From: Alphaproteobacteria bacterium PA4
GTDB taxonomy: Bacteria; Pseudomonadota; Alphaproteobacteria; Sphingomonadales; Sphingomonadaceae
Length of the DNA stretch: 39,491 nucleotides
Assembly: GCA_002256005.1 (NCBI GenBank)
Contig: NKIQ01000026.1
Location: forward strand, 1 to 39,491
Direction of reading: 5' to 3'
Position 1 is the stretch's first letter; every line of letters starts with the position of its first letter. A model generated the notes under the pieces. That model did no database searches. It saw nothing but the letters and a program-made list of their open reading frames with translations, and had not been told where the DNA came from. Below are positions 26,578 to 33,823 of the stretch, piece after piece. A program made the translations under genes and the position numbers.

Positions 26578-26704
26578 TCCCTCCCCCTTGCGGGGAGGGC
26601 GACTCACCGAAGGTGAGCGGGGTGGGGGTCCCCATGTGGCAACAGACAGGAACCCCCACCCCGCTCGGCTGGCGCCGAGTCGCCCTCCCCGCAAGGGGGA
26701 GGGA
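26578..26704. repeat. Family B nested palindrome, copy 1
   Basis: Outer arms 26578-26605 and 26677-26704 are perfectly complementary (28 bp, containing CTCCCCCTTGCGGGGAGGGC). Inner arms 26615-26629 and 26652-26666 are perfect (15 bp). Between outer and inner arms are side hairpins: CTCACC gaa GGTGAG (26603-26617) and CTCGGC tggc GCCGAG (26664-26679). The fold is a four-way junction. It lies between the convergent PLP-enzyme and parA genes and may act as a terminator as well as a repeat. Confidence 0.9.
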
Positions 26705-26709
26705 TATCC

Positions 26710-27441
26710 TCACGCCACCCGCGTCAGCAGCCGTTCCACATCCGTCCACAGCGCCCGGAACGCCGCCGCGGCCGGGCTTTTCGGCGCCTTGACCAGCACC
26801 GGCAGCTGGGTGGCCGCCATGGCCTCGACAGCGGCGGCATAGGGGATGGTGGCGCGCTCGGGGGCTGCGGCGATGGTGGCGGCGTGCAGGGCCTTGCGGC
26901 GGTCGACCATGGTGAACACCGGCAGGATCGCCGGGGCGCTGCCCTTGTGGTGCTTCGCCAGATGGTCGACGAGCTGGTCATAGGCGCGCATCGACAGCGG
27001 TGACGGCAGCATCGGCACGACCAGCAGATCGACGGCGCGGAACACCTGGTCGGCGAGCTCGGTCAGGCCGGGCGGGCAATCGAGGATGACGCGATCATAA
27101 TCCTGATCCAGCGATTTCACCAGTTTCTTCAGCCGCTTGGCCTTGTCGTCCGCCAATTGCTTTTCGAGCTGTCGCAGTGATTTGTCGGCGGCGAGCACAT
27201 CGAGGCCGGGAAAATCCGACGCCTGGATCAGCGGCCCGAGCTCACCTTCGGCAATGCCCTTGCGTGCCGAAGCATCGGGCCGCGCCGACAGGCGCAGCGT
27301 ATAGGTGGCGGCCCCTTGCGTATCGAGGTCCCAGAGCAGGGTGCGCCGCGCCGACAGTGTCGCGGCGGCATGGGCGAGATTGACCGCCAGCGCCGATTTG
27401 CCGACACCGCCCTTCACGCTGAACACCGCCAGGCTGCGCAT
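26710..27441 (-). CDS. ParA/MinD-family ATPase
   Basis: A 243-aa deviant Walker-A ATPase. The N-terminal motif FSVKGGVGKSALAVNLAHAA carries the signature Lys10 and the P-loop Lys15. Walker A' is LLWDLDTQGA and Walker B is VILDCPPGL. These proteins switch between monomer and DNA- or membrane-bound dimer to position cargo such as plasmids, chromosomes or chemotaxis clusters. No ParB or parS was seen nearby, and the protein lacks an N-terminal HTH, so it is an orphan type. It begins 6 nt after merR and ends the rpmF-plsX-fabH-ihfA-merR operon. Its cargo is unknown. A family B palindrome directly follows the stop. Confidence 0.88.
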   Translation of the reverse strand: MRSLAVFSVKGGVGKSALAVNLAHAAATLSARRTLLWDLDTQGAATYTLRLSARPDASARKGIAEGELGPLIQASDFPGLDVLAADKSLRQLEKQLADDKAKRLKKLVKSLDQDYDRVILDCPPGLTELADQVFRAVDLLVVPMLPSPLSMRAYDQLVDHLAKHHKGSAPAILPVFTMVDRRKALHAATIAAAPERATIPYAAAVEAMAATQLPVLVKAPKSPAAAAFRALWTDVERLLTRVA

Positions 27442-27447
27442 GGCGGA

Positions 27448-27807
27448 TCAGGCCGCGAGCGCGGCGCGCAGCTGGTCGCGGACGGCCAGCAGCCGGGTGA
27501 AATCGGGCGAAAAAGGGAGGGCGGGGGCTGCGGCGGGGGCGGTCGGCGGCGCCACGGCAGGCGCTTTCGCTGCCAGCGCCTGTTGCGCGCCGCGAATGGT
27601 CAGCCCCTGATCCTGCAGCAGGCCGCGGATGCGTTCCAGCAGCGCCATGTCGGCCGGGCGATAATAGCGGCGGTTGCCGGCGCGCTTCAGCGGTTGCAGT
27701 TGCGGAAAGCGGGTTTCCCAGAAACGCAGCACATGCTGGGGCACGCCGATGGCGTCCGCAGCTTCGCTGATGGTGCGAAACGCGGTGTCGGATTTGCCGC
27801 CGGCCAT
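27448..27807 (-). CDS. MerR-family transcriptional regulator
   Basis: A 119-aa protein. The N-terminal winged-helix domain (residues 10-80) reads [28 protein letters not shown]...[30 protein letters not shown], a clear MerR DNA-binding domain. The C-terminal part is a low-complexity Ala/Pro linker and a short helix, without effector-binding cysteines, so it is not a metal sensor. In many alphaproteobacteria a MerR gene of this type follows ihfA downstream of plsX-fabH, as here. Whether it regulates the operon is unknown. The ribosome-binding site is weak; it is 17 nt from the ihfA stop. Confidence 0.9.
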   Translation of the reverse strand: MAGGKSDTAFRTISEAADAIGVPQHVLRFWETRFPQLQPLKRAGNRRYYRPADMALLERIRGLLQDQGLTIRGAQQALAAKAPAVAPPTAPAAAPALPFSPDFTRLLAVRDQLRAALAA

Positions 27808-27824
27808 GGTTCAGGCGCGCCGCA

Positions 27825-28127
27825 TCATGACTTGTTGATCGCCTCGCGCAGCAGCTGGCTGGGCCGGAACGTCAGCACGGTGCGCGGCTCGATCGGCACT
27901 TCCACGCCGGTCTTGGGATTGCGGCCGATGCGCAGCCCCTTGCTGCGCAGGATGAAGCTGCCGAACGAGGAAATCTTGACATTGTTGCCGGCGACCAGCG
28001 CGTCGCTGATCCGATCGAGCACGGTTTCGACAAGCTGCGCCGATTCCGCCCGCGACAGGCCGATCTGGTCGTGCACCGCATCGGCAAGATCCGCACGTGT
28101 CAGGCTTGTTACGTCCGTCTTGGCCAT
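27825..28127 (-). CDS. ihfA: Integration host factor subunit alpha
   Basis: A 100-aa sequence-specific DNA-bending protein, the alpha partner of the IHF heterodimer (ihfB is not in this window). It begins [34 protein letters not shown], as IHF alpha does. The body holds [30 protein letters not shown], with the proline-containing beta-arm, then [19 protein letters not shown]. The N-terminal TRADLADAV and the GRNPKTG motif separate it from the HU paralogue at 18751-19038. It is cotranscribed with fabH upstream (79-nt gap) and merR downstream, an arrangement conserved in alphaproteobacteria. Confidence 0.95.
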   Translation of the reverse strand: MAKTDVTSLTRADLADAVHDQIGLSRAESAQLVETVLDRISDALVAGNNVKISSFGSFILRSKGLRIGRNPKTGVEVPIEPRTVLTFRPSQLLREAINKS

Positions 28128-28206
28128 TTGCCCCCTCGCCTTCCCCGAACAAAAGTAGCAGCGGCATCATGACGCGTTAAGGTGCAGCAATCAAGCTGCC
28201 ATCGAG

Positions 28207-29178
28207 TTACCAGCGAACGGCGGATGCGCCCCAGGTGAAGCCGCCGCCCATCGCCTCCAGCAGCAGCAGATCACCGGGCTTGACCCGGCCATCGCGCACC
28301 GCGGTATCGAGCGCCAGCGGCACCGAGGCCGCAGACGTGTTGGCGTGCTGATCGACGGTCACCACCACCTGATCCATGCTCAGCCCCAGCTTCTTCGCCG
28401 TGCCTTCGAGGATGCGCAGATTGGCCTGGTGCGGCACCACCCAGGCGACATCGGCGGCGCTGAGCCCGGCGGCGGCCAGGGTTTCGGTCATCACACTGGC
28501 AAGGTTGGTGACGGCGTGGCGGAACACTTCCTTGCCCTTCATGCGCAGCTTGCCGGTCGTGCCCGTCGAACCCGGCCCGCCATCGACATAGAGCAGGTCG
28601 TTGTAGCGGCCATCGGAGTGCAGCCGGCTGGCGAGGATGCCATGGTCGCTGGCCAGCCCTGCGCCGGTTTCGGCGCGCAGCACCACGGCGCCGGCGCCAT
28701 CGCCGAACAGCACGCAGGTGGCGCGATCCTCCCAATCGAGAATCCGCGAAAAGGTTTCGGCGCCGATGACCAGCGCCGTCCTGTGCGCGCCCGACACCAG
28801 CATCGCGTCCGCCACCGACAGGGCGTAGAGGAAGCCCGAGCAGACGGCGGCGACATCGAAGGCGACGCCGTGCACCATGCCCAATTTGTGCTGGATGACG
28901 GTGGCGCAGGCCGGAAAGGTCTGATCGGGCGTCGCCGTCGCCACGATGATGAGGTCGATGTCCTGCGGCGTCAGCCCGGCGGCGGCGAGCGCGGCGGTGG
29001 CGGCGGCAGTGCCGAGATCGGAGGTGAATTCGCCGGCGGCAGCGATATGGCGCTTGGCGATGCCGGTGCGCTCGACGATCCAGTCATCGCTGGTGTCGAC
29101 GCGCGCCGCCAGTTCGGCATTGGTCAGGATGGTTTGCGGCAGATAGCTGCCGGTGCCGATGATCCGCGACCGGATCAT
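28207..29178 (-). CDS. fabH: Beta-ketoacyl-ACP synthase III
   Basis: A 323-aa thiolase-fold enzyme that starts fatty-acid synthesis by condensing acetyl-CoA with malonyl-ACP. The catalytic triad is visible: Cys113 ([13 protein letters not shown]), His250 ([10 protein letters not shown]) and Asn280 ([10 protein letters not shown]). Other family marks are [11 protein letters not shown] near the N-terminus and a C-terminal [13 protein letters not shown]. Length is standard. Its ATG overlaps the plsX stop by 4 nt (ATGA), so translation is coupled to plsX. It feeds acyl-ACP to the PlsX step encoded just upstream. Confidence 0.97.
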   Translation of the reverse strand: MIRSRIIGTGSYLPQTILTNAELAARVDTSDDWIVERTGIAKRHIAAAGEFTSDLGTAAATAALAAAGLTPQDIDLIIVATATPDQTFPACATVIQHKLGMVHGVAFDVAAVCSGFLYALSVADAMLVSGAHRTALVIGAETFSRILDWEDRATCVLFGDGAGAVVLRAETGAGLASDHGILASRLHSDGRYNDLLYVDGGPGSTGTTGKLRMKGKEVFRHAVTNLASVMTETLAAAGLSAADVAWVVPHQANLRILEGTAKKLGLSMDQVVVTVDQHANTSAASVPLALDTAVRDGRVKPGDLLLLEAMGGGFTWGASAVRW

Positions 29179-30236
29179 GCGCCGGCGGCTTCCACTGCCG
29201 GCGCGCGATGCGCCGAAAAATTCGCCATGTCTTCGGCGATGCGTTCGTTCACCCGGCCGACGATCAGATCATGCGCCACGCCGATGGCATTGGCGATACC
29301 GCGCACATTGGCCGAACCATGGCTTTTGACGACGATGCCGTTCAGCCCCAGGAACACCGCGCCATTATGGGCATTGGGATCGAGATGGGCGCGCAGCGCC
29401 CTGAGCGCGCCGCGCGACAGCAGATAGCCCAGCCGCGTCAGCCAGGATGTCTCGAACGCCTTGGCCAGCAGGCCGGTCACCAGCTTGCCGGTGCCTTCCG
29501 CCGTCTTCAGCGCGATATTGCCGGAAAAGCCGTCGGTGACGATGACATCGACATTGCCCTGGCCGATCTTGTCGCCTTCGACAAAGCCTTCGAAATGCAT
29601 CGGCAGGCTGGCGCCGCGCAGCAGGGCGGCGGCGTCCTTGATCTCGTCGGTGCCCTTCAGCTCTTCCTCGCCGATGTTGAGCAGCGCGACGCGCGGGCGA
29701 TCGAGGCCGAGCACGGTGCGCGCGAACACCGCGCCCATCACCGCGAACTGGACCAGGTTTTCGGCATCGCATTCGGTGTTGGCGCCCAGATCGAGCACCA
29801 CCGAATCATTCTTGAGCGTGGGCAGCAGCGCCGCCAGCGCCGGGCGATCGATGCCCGGCATGGTGCGCAGCGCGAACAGCGCCATCGCCATCAGTGCGCC
29901 GGTGTTGCCGGCGGACACGGCGGCATGCGCCTCGCCGTCCTTCACCGCCTGGATGGCCATGCCCATCGACGAGGTGCGCGAGCGGCGCAGCGCCTGGCTC
30001 GGCTTGTCGGTGCCCAGCACCACATCATCGGTGTGGACGATGGTGGCGCACTTGGCCAGCCGCGGGCAATTGGCCAGCTCGGCGGTGATGCGCGCTTCCG
30101 GTCCGTGCAGGCGGAAGCGCAGTTTCGGATAGCGTTCGGAAGCGATTTCGGCCGCCGCCATGACATCGGCCAGCCCGGCGTCGCCGCCCATGACATCGAT
30201 GGCGATGACGGGTGCGGAGACGGTTGCGCTGGTCAT
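29175..30236 (-). CDS. plsX: Phosphate acyltransferase PlsX
   Basis: A 353-aa peripheral membrane enzyme that converts acyl-ACP and phosphate to acyl-phosphate for PlsY in phospholipid synthesis. It opens with [12 protein letters not shown], the hallmark N-terminus. Further marks are [50 protein letters not shown] and [13 protein letters not shown]. The ATG at 30234-30236 is preferred to one 78 nt upstream that would overlap rpmF, because the extension is not PlsX-like. It lies 34 nt after the rpmF stop and overlaps fabH by 4 nt. Confidence 0.96.
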   Translation of the reverse strand: MTSATVSAPVIAIDVMGGDAGLADVMAAAEIASERYPKLRFRLHGPEARITAELANCPRLAKCATIVHTDDVVLGTDKPSQALRRSRTSSMGMAIQAVKDGEAHAAVSAGNTGALMAMALFALRTMPGIDRPALAALLPTLKNDSVVLDLGANTECDAENLVQFAVMGAVFARTVLGLDRPRVALLNIGEEELKGTDEIKDAAALLRGASLPMHFEGFVEGDKIGQGNVDVIVTDGFSGNIALKTAEGTGKLVTGLLAKAFETSWLTRLGYLLSRGALRALRAHLDPNAHNGAVFLGLNGIVVKSHGSANVRGIANAIGVAHDLIVGRVNERIAEDMANFSAHRAPAVEAAGA

Positions 30237-30270
30237 GCGGTCGGCTGGCGCCACCCGGATCCCGGGGCGA

Positions 30271-30450
30271 TCAGGCCTGGATCTCGACGACTTCGCGGCC
30301 GTTGTAATGGCCACAGGCGCCGCACAGATTGTGCGGCAGCTTCAGTTCGCCACAGTTCGGGCATTCCTGGAACGACACCGGGGTCAGCGCGTGATGGCTG
30401 CGGCGCATGTTGCGCTTGGAAGGCGAAGTCTTGCGTTTGGGAACGGCCAT
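30271..30450 (-). CDS. rpmF: 50S ribosomal protein L32
   Basis: A 59-aa ribosomal protein. The sequence starts [20 protein letters not shown] and has a zinc ribbon with Cys30, Cys33, Cys43 and Cys46 ([20 protein letters not shown]). Length and N-terminus are standard for alphaproteobacterial L32. ACAGGTG lies 5 nt before the ATG. It is the first gene of the rpmF-plsX-fabH-ihfA-merR-parA series, and a promoter is proposed at 30563-30590. The retained Cys ligands mark it as the zinc-binding form rather than a C-minus paralogue. Confidence 0.95.
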   Translation of the reverse strand: MAVPKRKTSPSKRNMRRSHHALTPVSFQECPNCGELKLPHNLCGACGHYNGREVVEIQA

Positions 30451-30562
30451 GCGGCACCTGTCATCTTTGGCGTTGGTCGCCTTGGCCCGTTGGGCGTCGG
30501 CGTCGGGGTATCATTTGGCACAGGCGTGCCGCCGGAAACCCCGGGGTTGAGCGAAGCAGCGG

Positions 30563-30590
30563 CGTATAGGGATTTTCGGGTGAAGCGCAA
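30563..30590 (-). promoter_or_regulatory. Candidate promoter of the rpmF operon
   Basis: On the minus strand, TTGCGC (30590-30585) and TATACG (30568-30563) are separated by 16 nt, a plausible housekeeping -35/-10 pair. It is 112 nt upstream of the L32 start, in the 291-bp region divergent from the PEPxxWA gene. Nothing else gene-like is seen in that region. Confidence 0.5.
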
Positions 30591-30741
30591 GGGAAAAGGC
30601 ACGGAACCGGAGGCTGTCGCCAATGGCGCACCACGGCAGACAGTGCCGAAGTTCATCCAGGTTGCCGCGCCCATTTTCGATTTGTCATTGCCGGCCCACT
30701 CGATTACGTTTTGTCAATATTTTGTGGTGGAGTTGTCCTGC

Positions 30742-31509
30742 ATGCCGAACGCGTTGCGCCTTGCCCTGTCGGCTGCGGCGATCATGTCTGCGCCGACGCT
30801 GGCCGCCACCTATGTGCCGCCGCAAGACTATACCAACTATCTGCAGGACCGCTATTTCCAGGCCTATGGCAGTGCCGGTTATTTCGGCGTGATGGACCCG
30901 GCCGGCAACCGCCTGCCGCTCAACGCGGAAGCGATTTACGGCTTCAGCGGGGTGCGCTCCACCTTTGATCCGTCCAGCGGCGGTGGGGTGATCATCAACT
31001 ATTCTTCCTTCCCGCGCATCTCCGGCAATGCCAATCTGAAGCCCTATGCCGACAAGGAAGTGGTCCTGCGCACCGGCTTCCAGCGCCGGGTCTATGCCAA
31101 TCTCACTGCCGGCTATGGCGGCGTCGACGAATTCGTCACCATCCGGTTCGGCCTGGCCAGTACGACGCCGACAAGCATGGGCTATGGCCTGTTCTACCAG
31201 AGCCAGACCGGCGTCACCTTGCTGACCAGCGGCGTGCTGACCGCCGCCAATCCGGATTTCAGCTTTGCCCAGGCCTTCGACATGACCGACTATGATTCGA
31301 TCGGCATGGTCTTCGATTACCGCGGAAACAATCCCAATGAAGCCGTCTATGTCTATGCGGCCCTCGACTATACAATTCCGGGCTACACCATCCCCGATCC
31401 GCCGCCCCCGCCGCCGCCGACCGTGCCGGAGCCGGCGATTTGGGCCCAGCTGCTGCTGGGCTTCTTCGCCAGCGGCGCGCTGTTGCGGCGCCGGGCGCTG
31501 CCGGCCTGA
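30742..31509 (+). CDS. PEPxxWA-CTERM sorting-signal protein (exported)
   Basis: A 255-aa secreted protein. The signal peptide is residues 1-22 (ALSAAAIMSAPTLAA). The mature domain is beta-rich and Tyr/Gly/Ser-rich with no catalytic motif recognised. A Pro-rich linker, PDPPPPPPPTVPEP, leads to the sorting signal VPEPAIWAQLLLGFFASGALL and the basic tail RRRALPA. It shares only the C-terminal signal with the protein at 23119-23781. The ATG at 30742 is chosen because the signal peptide starts there; TGGAG precedes it. A possible promoter (TTGTCA 30682-30687, TACGTT 30705-30710, 17-nt spacing) lies upstream. recN follows after 59 bp. Function is unknown. Confidence 0.85.
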   Translation: MPNALRLALSAAAIMSAPTLAATYVPPQDYTNYLQDRYFQAYGSAGYFGVMDPAGNRLPLNAEAIYGFSGVRSTFDPSSGGGVIINYSSFPRISGNANLKPYADKEVVLRTGFQRRVYANLTAGYGGVDEFVTIRFGLASTTPTSMGYGLFYQSQTGVTLLTSGVLTAANPDFSFAQAFDMTDYDSIGMVFDYRGNNPNEAVYVYAALDYTIPGYTIPDPPPPPPPTVPEPAIWAQLLLGFFASGALLRRRALPA

Positions 31510-31568
31510 TTTCCGCCATCGCATTTCGGGGGGCAGACGCCCGCGCTCACCTGCGCTAGAACCCGGTC

Positions 31569-33221
31569 GTGCTCACCCTGCTCGACATTCGCAACATCGT
31601 GCTGATCGAGGCGCTGGCGCTGGATTTCGCGCCGGGCCTTTCGGTGCTGACCGGCGAGACCGGTGCCGGCAAATCCATCCTGCTCGATGCGCTGGGGCTG
31701 GCGCTGGGCGGCCGCGGCGATGCAGCGCTGGTGCGTGCCGGCACCGATACGGCGCGGGTGACGGCAGAATTCAGCATCGGCCCGACCCACCCGGCCCGCG
31801 CACTGCTGGCGGCCAATGACATCGAGGCGGAGGCCGGGACCGCCATCATCGTGCGCCGCCAGCTAAAGGCCGATGGCGGCAGCCGCGCCTATGTCAATGA
31901 TGCGCCCGTCTCCGCCACGCTGCTGCGCGAACTCGGCGCGCTGCTCGTCGAGATCCATGGCCAGTCCGATGATCGCGGCCTGCTCGCGGCGCGCGGCCAT
32001 CGCGCTCTGCTCGACAGCTTCGCCGGCCTCGCCCCGCAGCTGGCGGCGGTGCGCGGCGCCTGGAGCGCCTGGCAGGCGGCGCGGGCCGCCGAGGCCGAGG
32101 CTGCCGAGCGGCTGGAGGCAGACAATCGCGACCGCGAATGGCTGGAGCATGCCGTCGCCGAGCTGACCGCGCTGGCGGCCCAGCCCGGCGAGGAGGCCGA
32201 GCTCGCCGAGGCCCGCGCCGCCATGCAGAAGGGCGCGCGGCTGACCGATGATCTCGCCGCCGTCGATGCGCTGCTCTCGGGCCGTGACGGCGGCACCGAC
32301 AGGCTGGCGCAGGCGGCGCGGCGGCTCGACCGCATCGGCGCCGAGCATCCGCTGCTCGGTGAGGCGGTGGAAGCGCTCGACCGCGCGCTCATCGAGGCCG
32401 GTGAGGCCGAAGCGAAGCTGGCCGCCGCCGTGCAGGCGCTCGATGCCGATCCGGCGCGGCTGGAGGCGACGGAGACGCGGCTGTTCGAACTGCGCGCCAT
32501 GGCCCGCAAGCACCGGGTGGAGGCCGACGCCCTTGCCGACCTCGCCGAGACGCTGAAGGCACGCGCGGCAGCGCTCGTGGCCGGCAAGACCGGCCTGAAG
32601 GCGCTGGCGGCCGCAACGGCGGCGGCGGGCAAGGCCTATGCCGCGGCAGCCGCCGATCTGGGCGCGGCGCGACGGGCGGCGGCGACGCGGCTCGATGCGG
32701 CGGTGGCCGGCGAACTGGCGCCGCTGAAGCTCGATGCCGCGCGCTTCCGCACCGCCATCGCCGCCGCCGAGCCGGGGCCAGAGGGCAGCGAGCGCGTCGA
32801 ATTCGAGATCGCCACCAACCCCGGCGCGCCGTTCGGCCCGCTGATCAAGATCGCGTCCGGCGGCGAACTTTCCCGCTTCGTGCTGGCGCTGAAGGTGGCG
32901 CTGGCCGCGACCGGCAGCGCCGGCACCATCATCTTTGACGAGATCGACCGCGGCGTCGGCGGCGCCGTCGCCAGCGCCATCGGCGAACGGCTGGCGCGGC
33001 TGGCCGAGGCCACCCAGGTGCTGGTGGTGACGCACAGCCCGCAGGTGGCGGCGCGCGGCGCCCACCAATGGCGCATTGCCAAGGCGGCAGCGGACGGCGT
33101 CACCCGCACCGCCGTCGTGCCGCTGTCCCCCGCCGAACGCCGCGAGGAAATCGCCCGCATGCTGTCGGGCGCGGATGTGACGGACGAAGCGCGGGCGCAG
33201 GCGGCAAGGCTGCTGGACTGA
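31569..33221 (+). CDS. recN: DNA repair protein RecN
   Basis: A 550-aa SMC-like ATPase that acts at DNA double-strand breaks. Residues 1-40 contain the N-terminal lobe with Walker A GETGAGKS (residues 29-36). A long Ala/Glu/Arg-rich coiled coil occupies about residues 150-370. The C-terminal lobe has the ABC signature ASGGELSRFVLALK, then Walker B TIIFDEIDRGVGGAVASAIGERL and the VTHSPQVAARG H-loop. The start is GTG at 31569; LTLLDIRNIVLIEAL matches the RecN N-terminus. No LexA box of the GTTC-N7-GTTC type was found upstream, so SOS control is not shown. Confidence 0.95.
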   Translation: MLTLLDIRNIVLIEALALDFAPGLSVLTGETGAGKSILLDALGLALGGRGDAALVRAGTDTARVTAEFSIGPTHPARALLAANDIEAEAGTAIIVRRQLKADGGSRAYVNDAPVSATLLRELGALLVEIHGQSDDRGLLAARGHRALLDSFAGLAPQLAAVRGAWSAWQAARAAEAEAAERLEADNRDREWLEHAVAELTALAAQPGEEAELAEARAAMQKGARLTDDLAAVDALLSGRDGGTDRLAQAARRLDRIGAEHPLLGEAVEALDRALIEAGEAEAKLAAAVQALDADPARLEATETRLFELRAMARKHRVEADALADLAETLKARAAALVAGKTGLKALAAATAAAGKAYAAAAADLGAARRAAATRLDAAVAGELAPLKLDAARFRTAIAAAEPGPEGSERVEFEIATNPGAPFGPLIKIASGGELSRFVLALKVALAATGSAGTIIFDEIDRGVGGAVASAIGERLARLAEATQVLVVTHSPQVAARGAHQWRIAKAAADGVTRTAVVPLSPAERREEIARMLSGADVTDEARAQAARLLD

Positions 33222-33245
33222 CATGCGCCTGACAGGACCCCGCCC

Positions 33246-33662
33246 ATGACGCTGTCCCCCTATCGCCGCGAACAGCTGCGCACCGGGCTGCGCTGGCTGC
33301 TGGCGCTGGCCTATTTCGTGGTCGGTGTCGTGCACCTGCGCTCGCCGGACGCGTTTCTGCCGATCGTGCCCGACTGGGTGCCGTTCCCTCGCAATGTGGT
33401 GCTGGTCACCGGCGTCTGCGAAATCCTGGGCGCCATCGCGCTGTTCGTGCCGCGCCTGCGCTGGCTCGCCGGCGTGGCGCTCGCCGCCTATGCGGTGGCG
33501 GTCTATCCGGCCAACATCAAGCACGCCATCGAAGGTGTGAAGCTGGGCGGCACGGCGCTGGGCTGGGGCTATCATGCGCCGCGGCTGGCGTTCCAGCCGG
33601 TGTTCGTGTGGTGGGCGCTGTTCGCCGGCGGGGTGATCGACTGGCCGTGGCGGCGGCGGTGA
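33246..33662 (+). CDS. DoxX-like integral membrane protein
   Basis: A 138-aa inner-membrane protein with four predicted helices (about residues 15-32, 51-68, 74-89 and 115-130). The motif YFVVGVVHLRSPDAFLPIVPDWVPFPRNVVLVTGVCEILGAIALF belongs to the DoxX-like/YqjF-like group, which includes uncharacterised and redox-related membrane proteins. The role of this subgroup is not established. It is 24 nt after recN on the same strand, so it may share the transcript. It ends before a family B palindrome. Confidence 0.8.
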   Translation: MTLSPYRREQLRTGLRWLLALAYFVVGVVHLRSPDAFLPIVPDWVPFPRNVVLVTGVCEILGAIALFVPRLRWLAGVALAAYAVAVYPANIKHAIEGVKLGGTALGWGYHAPRLAFQPVFVWWALFAGGVIDWPWRRR

Positions 33663-33690
33663 GGGGCTGTTGCGCTGCTGCGTGAACCTA

Positions 33691-33816
33691 CTCCCTCCCC
33701 CTTGCGGGGAGGGCGACTCGGCGAAACCGAGCGGGGTGGGGGTTACGCGTGTAGCCGAGTGAGTAACCCCCACCCCGCTCTCTTCGCGAGTCGCCCTCCC
33801 CGCAAGGGGGAGGGAG
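33691..33816. repeat. Family B nested palindrome, copy 2
   Basis: Outer arms 33691-33719 and 33788-33816 are perfect (29 bp) and nearly identical in sequence to copy 1. Inner arms 33729-33746 and 33763-33780 are perfect (18 bp). A side hairpin, CTCGG cgaaa CCGAG (33717-33731), replaces the CTCACC/GGTGAG hairpin of copy 1, so the pairing but not the sequence is kept. It lies between the convergent DoxX-like and RND-permease genes. Confidence 0.9.
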
Positions 33817-33823
33817 CAAGTCT

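Noticed and set aside
31510-31568. A LexA/SOS box upstream of recN
   Set aside because: No GTTC-N7-GTTC or CTGT-type palindrome was found in the 59-bp gap.
26578-33816. Family B copies as a CRISPR-like or tandem repeat array
   Set aside because: There are only two copies 7 kb apart, each an inverted repeat, without regular spacers, leader or cas genes.
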